Shown here piece by piece: positions 18,696-27,044 of a stretch of DNA of 64,000 nt. A model generated the notes under the pieces. That model searched no databases. It had not been told where the DNA came from and was given only the letters and a program-made list of their open reading frames with translations. This DNA is from Microbacterium sp. JZ31 (GTDB lineage: Bacteria; Actinomycetota; Actinomycetes; Actinomycetales; Microbacteriaceae), in the NCBI RefSeq assembly GCF_016805985.1, contig NZ_CP017661.1:1674001-1738000 (forward strand), written 5' to 3'. Position 1 is the stretch's first letter; every line of letters begins with the position of its first letter. The position numbers and the translations under genes are program-made.

Positions 18696-19345
18696 CCCGT
18701 GACCCCCGCACGCGCCGCGGCGCGAGCATCCTGGGAACGGCGCATCTCGGCCGCGAGGGCGGGATTGCCGAACGGCCCGTCTGCCGCCAGCTGGGAGATG
18801 ATCGTCTCGACGACCTCGTCGGGGCGGTTCTGGCTCAGCTTGCGCTTGGCGACGACCTTCGTGGGCGTGAGGCGGAACCCCACCGTGCCGCGCTCGAGCT
18901 TCGTGACGAAGTCCGCGTCGTTCGGACGCTCCCACATCAGGCGGGGATCCGGCAGGCGCGACTCGAATCGGGTGACGAGGCGATCCAGCACGGCGAGGTT
19001 CTCCTCGGGGCTGAGCACCTCCGGCACGCCGCTGAGGTGGGCGGAGACGAAGTTCCAGGTCGGCACGGCGGGGCCGTCCCCGTACCAGTTCGGCGAGATG
19101 TATCCGTGCGGGCCCTGCACGACGACGAGCAGCTCGCGCTCCCCCAGGCCGTGGATCGCGTCGTCCGGTCGGCCGACATGGCCCACGATCGTGAGATCCT
19201 CGCGCGTCTCGTCGAGCAGGACCGCGTAGTGCGACGCCGTGAGGCCTTCCGGTGTCGCGCTCACGAGCGTGACCCACGGGTTCCGGTCGATCAGCCGGCG
19301 CAGCTCGGCGACGTCCGTGAGCGCGAAGCTGGGGTTCTGACGCAT
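18692..19345 (-). CDS. PaiB-family FMN-binding protein
   Basis: A 217-residue protein of the PaiB family with a split-barrel flavin-binding fold. Family features include RNPWVTLVS near residue 20, the ASHYAVLLD stretch near 35-45, GPHGYISPNWY near 80-90 and PTWNFVSAHLSG near 100. Bacillus PaiB represses protease and sporulation genes, but most homologues have no tested role. The ATG at 19345 is preceded 7 nt upstream by TACGAT, a leaderless-type -10. It is the first gene of a two-gene unit with the amidohydrolase. Confidence 0.88.
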   Translation of the reverse strand: MRQNPSFALTDVAELRRLIDRNPWVTLVSATPEGLTASHYAVLLDETREDLTIVGHVGRPDDAIHGLGERELLVVVQGPHGYISPNWYGDGPAVPTWNFVSAHLSGVPEVLSPEENLAVLDRLVTRFESRLPDPRLMWERPNDADFVTKLERGTVGFRLTPTKVVAKRKLSQNRPDEVVETIISQLAADGPFGNPALAAEMRRSQDARAAARAGVTG

Positions 19346-19352
19346 GGATCCG

Positions 19353-19358
19353 ATCGTA
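19353..19358 (-). promoter_or_regulatory. Leaderless-type -10 of PaiB-like gene
   Basis: TACGAT on the minus strand, 7 nt before the ATG at 19345. Confidence 0.45.
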
Positions 19359-19403
19359 CGGCCACCCGGGTCCGCGCCCGCCGTCGCCGGCGGTCGGACG
19401 GTC

Positions 19404-19922
19404 TCAGTCCGCCGAGGGCTCCCAGCGTCGCGCGACGACCCCGGCCTCGTGTGCTCCGTCTTCCTCGATCCCCTGCGTGAGGCGGCCCGTGATCGCCCTG
19501 AGCTGCCTGGCCTGCGACCGGCTGAGCCGATCGAGCACGAGGCGGCGGACCGTGTCGACATGCCCGGGCGTCGCCATCCGCACCATCTCGCGTCCCTCCT
19601 CCGTGAGGATCGCGAGCGTCGCCCTGCCGTCGGCGGGATCCGGCGCCCGGCGCACCCAGCCGCGCCGTTCGAGACGCGTCACCGCCCGGGACAGACGTGA
19701 CAGCGTGCCGTTCGCGTAGCCGGCGAGCACGCTCATCCTCAGGGTCCCCTCGGATGCCTGCGCAAGCGCGTATAGCACGCCGTATTCGAAGTGCGTGATG
19801 CCGGCATCCGCCTGGAGCTGCGCGTCGAGCGCGACCGGCAGCCATTCCAGCACGGTCGCCAGCGCCGCCCACGTCTCGAGCTCCTCGCCCTCCAGCTCGC
19901 CCGCCGCCACCGCATCCTCCAC
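19404..19922 (-). CDS. MarR-family transcriptional regulator
   Basis: A 172-residue winged-helix regulator. The core at about residues 45-115 has the MarR pattern: THFEYGVLYALAQA, then helix-turn-helix residues and the wing (RRGWVRRAPDPADGRATLAILTEEG). The start is GTG at 19922 with TAGGAT 6 nt upstream, suggesting a leaderless transcript. It is divergent from an SDR gene. The 78-nt gap carries a perfect 16-bp palindrome with MarR-operator character, so it probably controls itself and the SDR gene. Its inducer is unknown. Confidence 0.92.
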   Translation of the reverse strand: MEDAVAAGELEGEELETWAALATVLEWLPVALDAQLQADAGITHFEYGVLYALAQASEGTLRMSVLAGYANGTLSRLSRAVTRLERRGWVRRAPDPADGRATLAILTEEGREMVRMATPGHVDTVRRLVLDRLSRSQARQLRAITGRLTQGIEEDGAHEAGVVARRWEPSAD

Positions 19923-19928
19923 GCTCCG

Positions 19929-19934
19929 ATCCTA
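19929..19934 (-). promoter_or_regulatory. Leaderless-type -10 of marR gene
   Basis: TAGGAT on the minus strand, 6 nt before the GTG at 19922. The palindrome at 19954-19969 lies 19 bp further upstream, overlapping the expected -35 region. Confidence 0.5.
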
Positions 19935-19953
19935 CCTCCGGCATTCGTGCTTT

Positions 19954-19969
19954 ACTTGCTCAGGCAAGT
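19954..19969. promoter_or_regulatory. MarR-type operator palindrome
   Basis: ACTTGC-TCAG-GCAAGT, a perfect 6-bp-arm dyad between the divergent marR and SDR genes. The spacing and TTGC/GCAA half-sites are typical for MarR-family operators. Confidence 0.55.
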
Positions 19970-20000
19970 TATCGACTCACTATCGGAGGTCACGGAAGCC

Positions 20001-20792
20001 ATGGATCTGAAGCTGCACGGCAAGCGCGCATTCATCAGCGGATCGACCCAGGGAATCGGGTTCGCCATCGCGGAAGCCCTGCTGCGCGAGGGCGCCTCGG
20101 TGGTGATCAACGGTCGTGATCCGCAGCGGGTGCAGAGCGCCGTGTCCGCACTGGAGGCCGGCGCACCCGGGAGCGATGTGTCGGGCATCGCCGCCGACTT
20201 CGAGGATCCGGAGCAGATCGCTCACCTTCTGCAGGAGCTCGGCGACGTCGACATCCTCGTCAACAACGTCGGCGTCTTCGAGGTAGCGGATTTCGAGGAC
20301 ATCAGCGATGCCGAATGGCGGCGCTACTTCGACGTCAACCTGATGAGCGGCGTCCGCCTCTCGCGTCACGTCCTCGGCGGGATGCGCGAGAGGGGCTGGG
20401 GCCGGATCGTCTTCGTCTCCAGCGAGTCGGGCGTGAACGTCCCGTCGGACATGATCCATTACGGCGCCACCAAGGCGGCGATGCTCGCGCTCGCGAACGG
20501 TCTCGCGAAGCTCACCCGCGGGACGAGCGTGACGGTGAACAGCGTGCTCGGCGGCCCCACCTATTCCGACGGTGTCGCCGGAGCCATCGAGCGGATCGCG
20601 CACGCGCAGTCGATCGACCCGGACGACCTCAGGCACGCGATCGTCGCGTCGAACCGCACGTCGCTGCTCGAGCGCTTCATCGACCCGGCGGAGATCGCGA
20701 ACCTGACTCTCTACCTGTCGAGCCCCCTGTCCTCCGCGACGAACGGCGCGGCGCTCCGGGCCGACGGAGGAACGCTGACCACCGTCCTCTAG
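20001..20792 (+). CDS. Short-chain dehydrogenase/reductase
   Basis: A 263-residue NAD(P)-dependent oxidoreductase of the classical SDR type. The cofactor motif is SGSTQGIG (residues 13-20, Ser replacing the first Thr), NNVG is at 88-91, and the catalytic set is Ser near 141, Tyr154 and Lys158 (YGATK). The C-terminal segment RADGGTLTTVL is typical for the FabG-like group. The start at 20001 is supported by GGAGG at 19985-19989 and GGAAG nearer. It is divergent from marR and probably repressed by it until a toxic or aromatic effector appears. The substrate is unknown. Confidence 0.92.
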   Translation: MDLKLHGKRAFISGSTQGIGFAIAEALLREGASVVINGRDPQRVQSAVSALEAGAPGSDVSGIAADFEDPEQIAHLLQELGDVDILVNNVGVFEVADFEDISDAEWRRYFDVNLMSGVRLSRHVLGGMRERGWGRIVFVSSESGVNVPSDMIHYGATKAAMLALANGLAKLTRGTSVTVNSVLGGPTYSDGVAGAIERIAHAQSIDPDDLRHAIVASNRTSLLERFIDPAEIANLTLYLSSPLSSATNGAALRADGGTLTTVL

Positions 20793-20851
20793 ACCCGGAC
20801 GGGGATCACCCGTCGCGCGGGCACGGTGCCGGCGCACGGCCGCTCGGTTCG

Positions 20852-21415
20852 CTAGGAACGCAGCACGTCGAGCTGCTCCGTGGTCACGTCGCGGTCGGCG
20901 TAGACGAGGCGGATGGCGTCCGGATCCGGGTTCCCCTCGTCCGGCCCGCGCCACACGAGCGACAGCCCGAGCTTCTCCGCGACGGCCTTCGAGGCGAGAT
21001 TGTGCTCGAGCAGGACCGCGCTGATGGGAATGTCCGGATCCACGTGCGTCGCCGCGCCCATGCCGGCGCGCGCGATCGCGGTCGCGAAGCCGCGGCCCTG
21101 GTAGCCCGGCTCGAGGCGGTAGTAGATGTTCCACGCCGCGCTCTCGCGCAGGCGGCACCCGCCGATGCCCACGAAGTCGCCGGAGGTCCGCAGCCGCACC
21201 GTCCAGTAGCCGAGACCGTGCTGCCAGTCGTCGATGTAGTGCTCGAGCATCTCGCGCGAGCGCACGAGGGTGCGGTGACGACCGGACGGCAGGTGCCGCC
21301 ACACGGCGGGATCGGCATGGAGCCGGTGCAGCTCGGGAAGGTCGTCGCGTGCGACGGGCGTGAGCACCAGTTCGCCGACCACAAGCGGCTCGGTCAGCGC
21401 TGACAATTCGGGCAC
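20852..21415 (-). CDS. GNAT family N-acetyltransferase
   Basis: A 187-residue acetyltransferase of the RimJ/RimL-like group. The acetyl-CoA binding region is YQGRGFATAIARAG near residues 108-122, preceded by WNIYYRLEPG and the GIGGCRL strand. The GTG start at 21415 overlaps the end of the nei gene by 22 nt, so it is translated from the same transcript as rpiB-nei. The acceptor could be a ribosomal protein, an antibiotic or a small amine; nothing in the sequence decides this. Confidence 0.85.
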   Translation of the reverse strand: MPELSALTEPLVVGELVLTPVARDDLPELHRLHADPAVWRHLPSGRHRTLVRSREMLEHYIDDWQHGLGYWTVRLRTSGDFVGIGGCRLRESAAWNIYYRLEPGYQGRGFATAIARAGMGAATHVDPDIPISAVLLEHNLASKAVAEKLGLSLVWRGPDEGNPDPDAIRLVYADRDVTTEQLDVLRS

Positions 21416-22437
21416 CAGTACAGCTTGCGCGCCTGCATCTCCTCCAGAACGATCTCCGTGCCGCAGACCCGGCACGGCAGACCGGCGCGGTGGTAGACCC
21501 AGTGCCGGTCGTCGCGATGCGCCATCGCCTTGCGCCAGGCCTCACCCTCGAGGCCGTCCATCGTCATCATCTGACCGGTCTCGACGCCGATGCGCAGCAG
21601 CTCGACCCAGTCGCGCCACATCCCGCGCACGACCTCCTCCGGGATCGCCTTCCCGGGCGTGTGCGGATCGAGGTTCGCGCGGAACAGCATCTCGGCGCGG
21701 TACACGTTGCCGATGCCGCTCACGACCGACTGGTCCATGAGCAGCTGACCGATCGCAACGTTGCGCGCCCGCACGGCGGCGACGAAGCGCTCCTCGTTCT
21801 CGGCGGGATCCCCCACGAGCGGATCCGGACCGAGCCGTGCGATCACGGCGGCGACCTGCTCGGGCGTTTCGATCGCGCACGCCGTCGGGCCTCGGAGATC
21901 GGCGCACGTCACGTCGGTCAGGAGGCGCAGCCGCACCTGACCCACGACCGGCGGCGGCCATTCCGCGTCAGGCGCGGCGGTGTCGTCCGCTCCGCCGCCT
22001 GCGGAGGGCTCCAGGGACTTGGTCTGCTCCGACATCCGGACGTGCACGCGCGTCTTGCGCGGAGCCCCGATCGAGGTGAGCGAGTTCTCTCCCGCGTCGT
22101 CGAACACCGGCACGTCTGCGGGCGTCGCGAGATCCGTGCCGCGCTGGTTCGTCTGTCCCATCCGGCCGTTCGCCGATGCGATCGTCGAGTCGACGAGGAT
22201 CTCGCCCGCGAAGTCCCACGCGCCGTAGAGCCCGAGGTGCACGCGCAGCCAGATCTCCCCGTCGAACTCGAGGAACATCTGCTTTCCAACGGCGCGCGCC
22301 GTGGTCGGCGTGCGGCCGCTCAGGACGGCGGCGCCGTCGGCGAAGCGCCCCTGCGGGCTGGAGGCCTCGACGGTGCGACCGACGAAGTTGCGCGCGAACT
22401 GGCGCGCGATGCGGTGGACGGAATGACCCTCGGGCAT
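21394..22437 (-). CDS. nei: Fpg/Nei family DNA glycosylase/AP lyase (endonuclease VIII-like)
   Basis: A base-excision repair enzyme that removes oxidised bases and nicks the AP site. It starts PEGHSVHRIA, giving the catalytic Pro2/Glu3 after Met removal; PEGHS is the Nei rather than the Fpg form. The helix-2-turn-helix region contains QSVVSGIGNVYRAE (near 225-240). A C-terminal zinc finger has Cys322, Cys325, Cys342 and Cys345. At 347 residues it is longer than most Nei proteins, because of a polar, low-complexity insert near residues 98-155 (TNQRGTD through APDAEWPP). It overlaps rpiB by 1 nt and the GNAT gene by 22 nt, so the three form a tight operon. Confidence 0.92.
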   Translation of the reverse strand: MPEGHSVHRIARQFARNFVGRTVEASSPQGRFADGAAVLSGRTPTTARAVGKQMFLEFDGEIWLRVHLGLYGAWDFAGEILVDSTIASANGRMGQTNQRGTDLATPADVPVFDDAGENSLTSIGAPRKTRVHVRMSEQTKSLEPSAGGGADDTAAPDAEWPPPVVGQVRLRLLTDVTCADLRGPTACAIETPEQVAAVIARLGPDPLVGDPAENEERFVAAVRARNVAIGQLLMDQSVVSGIGNVYRAEMLFRANLDPHTPGKAIPEEVVRGMWRDWVELLRIGVETGQMMTMDGLEGEAWRKAMAHRDDRHWVYHRAGLPCRVCGTEIVLEEMQARKLYWCPNCQR

Positions 22438-22922
22438 CAGGCGCGCGGGTCGGGCTGGAGCGAGCCGTCCTGCTCGTACGCCGCGATCTGGCCGATGCGG
22501 CGCACATGCCGCTCATCGTGGGAGAACGGCGTCTCGACGAACCGGTCGATGAAGCTCACGACCTCCTCGAAGGAGTGCTGACGCGCGCCGATCGCGATCA
22601 CGTTCGCGTCGTTGTGCTCGCGCGCGAGCTCGGCCGTCGCGATGCTCCACACGAGCGCGGCGCGCACGCCCTCGACCTTGTTCGCCGCGATCTGCTCCCC
22701 GTTGCCCGAGCCGCCGAACACGATGCCGAGCGCCGGCACGCCCGCTCGCTGATCCGCGACGACCGCCTGCGCCGCCCGGATGCAGAAGGCCGGGTAGTCG
22801 TCGACCGGGTCGTACTCGATCGGTCCGTGATCGACGACCTCATGCCCCTGCTCGGCCAGGTGGTGCTGCAGCTGGGTCGAGAACTCGAGGCCGGCGTGGT
22901 CGGTCGCGATGTGGATGCGCAT
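22437..22922 (-). CDS. rpiB: Ribose-5-phosphate isomerase B
   Basis: RpiB interconverts ribose 5-phosphate and ribulose 5-phosphate in the pentose phosphate pathway. The 161-residue protein has Asp8-His9 (TDHAG) and the anion hole GGSGNGEQIAANK with Glu76. As in mycobacterial RpiB, the Cys used as base in E. coli is absent and Glu is the likely base. IGARQH follows near residue 115. The start is preceded 7 nt upstream by TAGGAT. It heads the rpiB-nei-GNAT operon. Confidence 0.94.
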   Translation of the reverse strand: MRIHIATDHAGLEFSTQLQHHLAEQGHEVVDHGPIEYDPVDDYPAFCIRAAQAVVADQRAGVPALGIVFGGSGNGEQIAANKVEGVRAALVWSIATAELAREHNDANVIAIGARQHSFEEVVSFIDRFVETPFSHDERHVRRIGQIAAYEQDGSLQPDPRA

Positions 22923-22929
22923 GGACTCG

Positions 22930-22935
22930 ATCCTA
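22930..22935 (-). promoter_or_regulatory. Leaderless-type -10 of rpiB
   Basis: TAGGAT on the minus strand, 7 nt before the ATG at 22922. Confidence 0.5.
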
Positions 22936-23000
22936 GATTCTCGGGTGTCGCGCCGCGCCGACGCCGTTCCGGTCGCCTGGCGGTGCGACGTCGCGGCCCA

Positions 23001-24251
23001 CTAGGGCAGGATGCCCGCGGCCGCGGGCTTGAAGCCGAGCCGGACGTTCTCGCTGTCACCGGGGCGCGAGATGTCGTACCAGGGGCCGAGCTCCGTGAGC
23101 GCGGGCCGCTCGGCTGCGGGGGTGCCGTTCAGTCGCTCCTCGACGAGGTCGATCAGGCCCGCGACGAAGGCGGGGTGCACGCCCGGCGTCTGGGTGCGCA
23201 CCGCCCGCAGGCCCGCGTCGGTCGCCGACTGGATCGCCTCGTTGTCCAGGTCCCAGAGGACCTCCATGTGGTCGCTGATGAAACCGAGCGGCACGATCGC
23301 GACGGCCTTCACACCCTGCGCGGGCAGCTCGGCGATCTCGTCGTTGATGTCGGGCTCGAGCCACGGCTGCGAGGCAGGGCCGGAGCGGGACTGGTAGACG
23401 AGGCTCCAGCTCGACCCGCCCGTCTCGGGAAGCTCCTCGGCGAGACGCTCCATGATGTGCGCGGCGACCGCGCGGTGCTGCGCGGCATACGCGCCGCCCT
23501 CGCCCCACTCGACGTCGCGCGGACCCGAGCGCTCGGCGTCGGCCGTCGGGATGCTGTGGGTCGAGAACAGGACGCGGACCGCGGACGCCTCGACGCCGTC
23601 GGCCAGGAAGGCGGCGACCGCATCGCGCACGCCCTCGTAGAACGGCTCGACGAATCCCGGGTGGTCGAAGAAGAGACGCACCTTGTCGATGGTGACGGGA
23701 TCGTCCCCCTCGCCGAGACCCGTGTCCGTCAGTACGCGCGCGAAGTCCTCGCGGTACTGGCGGTCACTCGAGTAGGAGCTGTACGCGCTGGTCGCGATCG
23801 CGAGCAGCGTCCGGTGTCCGTCGGCGTGCGCCTCGCGCACCGCGTCCTCCAGGAACGGGTCCCAGTTGCGGTTGCCCCAGTAGATCGGCAGATCCAGTCC
23901 GCGTCGCGCGACCTCGGCCTCGAGTGCGGCCTTGAGCTCGCGATTCTGTTCGTTGATGGGGCTCACACCGTGGAAGTGGCGGTAATGCGTCGCCACCTCT
24001 TCAAGGCGCTCGTCGGGGATGCCGCGGCCCCGCGTGACGTTGCGGAGGAACGGGATAACGTCGTCCTGCCCCTCCGGGCCTCCGAAGCTCGCCAGCAGAA
24101 TCGCGTCATAGGCGACAGGCGTCTCGATGAAGGGCGCTCCGGACGACGCGGCCTTCGATGCGAACAGCGGTCCGGGGCGCTCCAGCGTTGCGGTGACCGG
24201 GGTCGATCCGGAAGTCTGGTTGTCGTCGCGCTGCTCGTTCACGTCCTCCAT
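23001..24251 (-). CDS. hemH: Ferrochelatase (coproporphyrin III type expected in actinobacteria)
   Basis: This enzyme inserts Fe(II) into the porphyrin; in actinobacteria the substrate is normally coproporphyrin III (CpfC). The 416-residue protein has a 40-residue polar N-terminal extension, then the class II chelatase fold: ILLASFGGPEG near 50-60, HFHGVSPINEQNR near 90-102, and the metal-site FSTHSIPTADAE near 228-240. Another conserved block is LVYQSRSGP near 282. The ATG at 24251 follows GAGGTG at about 6 nt. It is divergent from pepN. GlbO and Dps genes also occur in this window, but no other haem gene does. Confidence 0.93.
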   Translation of the reverse strand: MEDVNEQRDDNQTSGSTPVTATLERPGPLFASKAASSGAPFIETPVAYDAILLASFGGPEGQDDVIPFLRNVTRGRGIPDERLEEVATHYRHFHGVSPINEQNRELKAALEAEVARRGLDLPIYWGNRNWDPFLEDAVREAHADGHRTLLAIATSAYSSYSSDRQYREDFARVLTDTGLGEGDDPVTIDKVRLFFDHPGFVEPFYEGVRDAVAAFLADGVEASAVRVLFSTHSIPTADAERSGPRDVEWGEGGAYAAQHRAVAAHIMERLAEELPETGGSSWSLVYQSRSGPASQPWLEPDINDEIAELPAQGVKAVAIVPLGFISDHMEVLWDLDNEAIQSATDAGLRAVRTQTPGVHPAFVAGLIDLVEERLNGTPAAERPALTELGPWYDISRPGDSENVRLGFKPAAAGILP

Positions 24252-24410
24252 TTTCGCACCTCTGTAGAAGTCGGGACGACACCAGCGGCACCCGACCGCT
24301 CGGACGGATTTCCGAGCCTCGTCTGAGGGACGACGTAGTCTTGACGAGTTGTCGCCGGCGTCACCCGCACCCGGCGCGTCCTCCGACCCATACCCCACGG
24401 GAGCTCAGCA

Positions 24411-26960
24411 GTGCCTGGAGAGAACCTCACCCGCATCGAAGCGCACGAGCGTCGCGCCGTCGTCGACACCCGCTCCTACGAGGTCGCTCTCGACCTCACC
24501 AAGGGCGCGGAGGTGTTCGGCTCGCGCAGCGTCGTCCGCTTCGCAGGGACCCCGGGCGCTTCCACGTTCATCGACCTGATCGCGCGCGAGGTGCGAGAGA
24601 TCACGCTCAACGGGCGCGAGCTGGACCCGGCCGTCGTGTTCCACGACTCGCGTATCCAGCTCGACGGTCTCGAGGCCGAGAACGAGCTGGTCGTCGATGC
24701 GGACTGCCTCTACACGAACACGGGCGAGGGACTGCACCGCTTCGTCGATCCCGTCGACGGCGAGGTCTATCTCTACTCGCAGTTCGAGGTTCCGGACTCG
24801 CGCCGCATGTTCGCGGTGTTCGAGCAGCCCGATCTCAAGGCGACGTTCCAGTTCACGGTGACGGCACCGGCGAACTGGAAGGTGGTCTCGAACGCGCCCA
24901 CGCCCGAGCCCATCACGCACGACGACGCCAAGACGGCCACCTGGGGCTTCGCGCCCACCCAGCGGATCTCGTCCTACATCACGGCGCTCATCGCCGGCCC
25001 CTACGAGGAGACCCGCTCCGAGCTGACGAACTCGGAGGGTCGCGTCATCCCGCTCGGCGTGTTCGCGCGGCAGAGCCTGTGGCAGTACATGGACGCCGAC
25101 TACATCTTCGAGAAGACCCGTCAGGGCTTCGCCTACTTCGAGGAGAAGTTCGGCTACCCCTACCCGTTCGAGAAGTACGACCAGCTGTTCGTGCCGGAGT
25201 TCAACGCCGGCGCCATGGAGAACGCGGGCGCGGTGACGTTCACCGAGTCGTACGTGTTCCGCAGCAAGGTGACGGACGCGATGAAGGAGCGTCGCGTCGT
25301 GACGATCCTGCACGAGCTCGCGCACATGTGGTTCGGCGACCTCGTGACGATGCGCTGGTGGAACGACCTGTGGCTCAACGAGTCGTTCGCCGAGTGGGCG
25401 TCGACCATCGCGACCGCCGAGGCCACCGAGTGGACCGAGGCGTGGACGACCTTCAACGCCATGGAGAAGACCTGGGCCTACCGCCAGGACCAGCTGCCCT
25501 CGACGCATCCCGTCGTCGCCGAGATCAACGACCTGGAGGACGTGCAGGTCAACTTCGACGGCATCACCTACGCCAAGGGCGGCTCGGTGCTCAAGCAGCT
25601 CGCCGCGTGGGTGGGCATCGACGCGTTCTTCTCCGGCGTGGGCGCGTACTTCCGCAAGCACGCGTTCTCCAACACCGAGCTGAGCGACCTGCTCGTCGAG
25701 CTCGAGCGCACGAGCGGCCGCGACCTGTCGGGCTGGTCCAAGAAGTGGCTGGAGACGGCGGGCGTCAACACCCTCTCGCCGGTCATCGACGAATCCGGCG
25801 ACGGCACGATCTCGCGCTTCGCGATCACGCAGACGGCGCCGGCCGACTACCCCACGATCCGGCCCCACCGCCTGGGCATCGGCTTCTACAACCTGACGGA
25901 CGGCGCTCTCGTGCGCACGCACAGCGTCGAGCTGGACGTGGACGGCGACCTCACCGAGGTGCCGCAGCTGAAGGGCACGCGGCGCCCCGACCTCGTGCTG
26001 CTGAACGATCAGGACCTCGCCTACGCGAAGATCCGCCTCGACGACCGATCGCTCGCGACCGCGATCGAGCACCTCGCGGACATCGCGGATCCGCTCGCCC
26101 GCTCTCTCGTGTGGGGTGCGGCGTGGGACCAGACCCGCGACGCCGAGTCGGCCGCGAGCGACTACGTCGAGCTCGTGCTGCGCAACATCGGACGCGAGAC
26201 CGAGTCGACGACGATCCGCACGACGCTCGCCCAGCTGCAGCTCGCGGCGAACGCGTACGTCGCGCCGGAGCGGCGCGACGCCGTTCGCCGGCACGTCGCC
26301 GACGGGCTCTGGGAGCTCGCGCAGGGGGCCGAGGCCGGCAGCGACGCGCAGCTGCAGTTCGTCACGGCGTTCGCGTCGGCATCCGCGACGCCCGCGCACG
26401 CGGACACCGTGCGCCGGCTGCGCGCGGGCGAGCTCGCGCTGGACGGCCTCGCGATCGACACGGATCTGTCGTGGCAGCTCCTCGTCTCCCTCGCGGCGAG
26501 CGGTGCAGCCGACGAGGCCGCGATCGACGAGGCGCTCGACGCCGACAACACCGCCAAGGGCGGAGAGTTCGCCGCGCAGGCACGCGCCGCGATCCCGACC
26601 GCGGCCGCCAAGGAGGCGGCGTGGGCATCGCTGATCCACCAGGACACCCTGCCGAACACGATCGTGCGCTCCGCGGCGCTCGGCTTCGTGCACCCTGCCG
26701 GACGCGCGCTGCTGGAGGACTACGTCGGCCGCTACTTCGACATGCTGCTGCCGGTCTGGGAATCGCGGACCTACAAGATCGCCGAGTACCTGTGCGAGCT
26801 GCTCTACCCCGCGCCGCTCGCCGACACGGCGCTGCGCGAGGCGACCCGCGCCTGGCTGAGCGCGAACCCGGAGGCCCCCGCCGCGCTGCGCCGCATCGTG
26901 CTGGAGAACCTCGCGGGCGTCGAGCGCGCGCTCGCGGCGCAGGCCCGCGACGCGGAATGA
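24411..26960 (+). CDS. pepN: Aminopeptidase N (M1 family)
   Basis: A zinc aminopeptidase that trims N-terminal residues from peptides in the cytoplasm. The 849-residue protein shows the M1 exopeptidase motif GAMEN (267-271) and the zinc site HELAH (301-305) with the third ligand Glu at about 324 (WLNESFAEW). A C-terminal alpha-helical ERAP1-like domain follows to the end. The start is GTG at 24411 with GGGAG about 9 nt upstream. A strong hairpin follows the stop. Length and motifs are normal for actinobacterial PepN. Confidence 0.95.
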   Translation: MPGENLTRIEAHERRAVVDTRSYEVALDLTKGAEVFGSRSVVRFAGTPGASTFIDLIAREVREITLNGRELDPAVVFHDSRIQLDGLEAENELVVDADCLYTNTGEGLHRFVDPVDGEVYLYSQFEVPDSRRMFAVFEQPDLKATFQFTVTAPANWKVVSNAPTPEPITHDDAKTATWGFAPTQRISSYITALIAGPYEETRSELTNSEGRVIPLGVFARQSLWQYMDADYIFEKTRQGFAYFEEKFGYPYPFEKYDQLFVPEFNAGAMENAGAVTFTESYVFRSKVTDAMKERRVVTILHELAHMWFGDLVTMRWWNDLWLNESFAEWASTIATAEATEWTEAWTTFNAMEKTWAYRQDQLPSTHPVVAEINDLEDVQVNFDGITYAKGGSVLKQLAAWVGIDAFFSGVGAYFRKHAFSNTELSDLLVELERTSGRDLSGWSKKWLETAGVNTLSPVIDESGDGTISRFAITQTAPADYPTIRPHRLGIGFYNLTDGALVRTHSVELDVDGDLTEVPQLKGTRRPDLVLLNDQDLAYAKIRLDDRSLATAIEHLADIADPLARSLVWGAAWDQTRDAESAASDYVELVLRNIGRETESTTIRTTLAQLQLAANAYVAPERRDAVRRHVADGLWELAQGAEAGSDAQLQFVTAFASASATPAHADTVRRLRAGELALDGLAIDTDLSWQLLVSLAASGAADEAAIDEALDADNTAKGGEFAAQARAAIPTAAAKEAAWASLIHQDTLPNTIVRSAALGFVHPAGRALLEDYVGRYFDMLLPVWESRTYKIAEYLCELLYPAPLADTALREATRAWLSANPEAPAALRRIVLENLAGVERALAAQARDAE

Positions 26961-26990
26961 GTTTCCTCAGCAGGGCCTGAACATCCCCAG

Positions 26991-27028
26991 CGAGCCCCGG
27001 TGCCACGACACGTGGCCCGGGGCTCGCG
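26991..27028 (+). terminator. Terminator between pepN and mscS
   Basis: An 11-bp stem (26991-27001 with 27018-27028) is extended by an inner 6-bp stem (27003-27008 with 27012-27017). It lacks a clear U-tract. Its 3' edge lies 16 nt before the mscS start, so it ends pepN transcription just ahead of the mscS promoter. Confidence 0.6.
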
Positions 27029-27031
27029 TCA

Positions 27032-27037
27032 TACCCT
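27032..27037 (+). promoter_or_regulatory. Possible leaderless-type -10 of mscS
   Basis: TACCCT lies 7 nt before the ATG. The GGAGG between them is only 2 nt from the start codon, too close for a normal ribosome site, which favours a leaderless reading. The hexamer is a weak -10. Confidence 0.3.
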
Positions 27038-27044
27038 GGAGGGG

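Noticed and set aside
17178..19277. An apparent 699-residue amidohydrolase with a long Arg-rich N-terminal extension
   Set aside because: The extension is the out-of-frame reading of the PaiB-like gene; the ATG at 18695 with ATGA overlap is the natural start.
20798..20814. GACGGG-N5-CCCGTC hairpin after the SDR gene
   Set aside because: Only a 6-bp stem with no U-tract; not strong enough to call a terminator.
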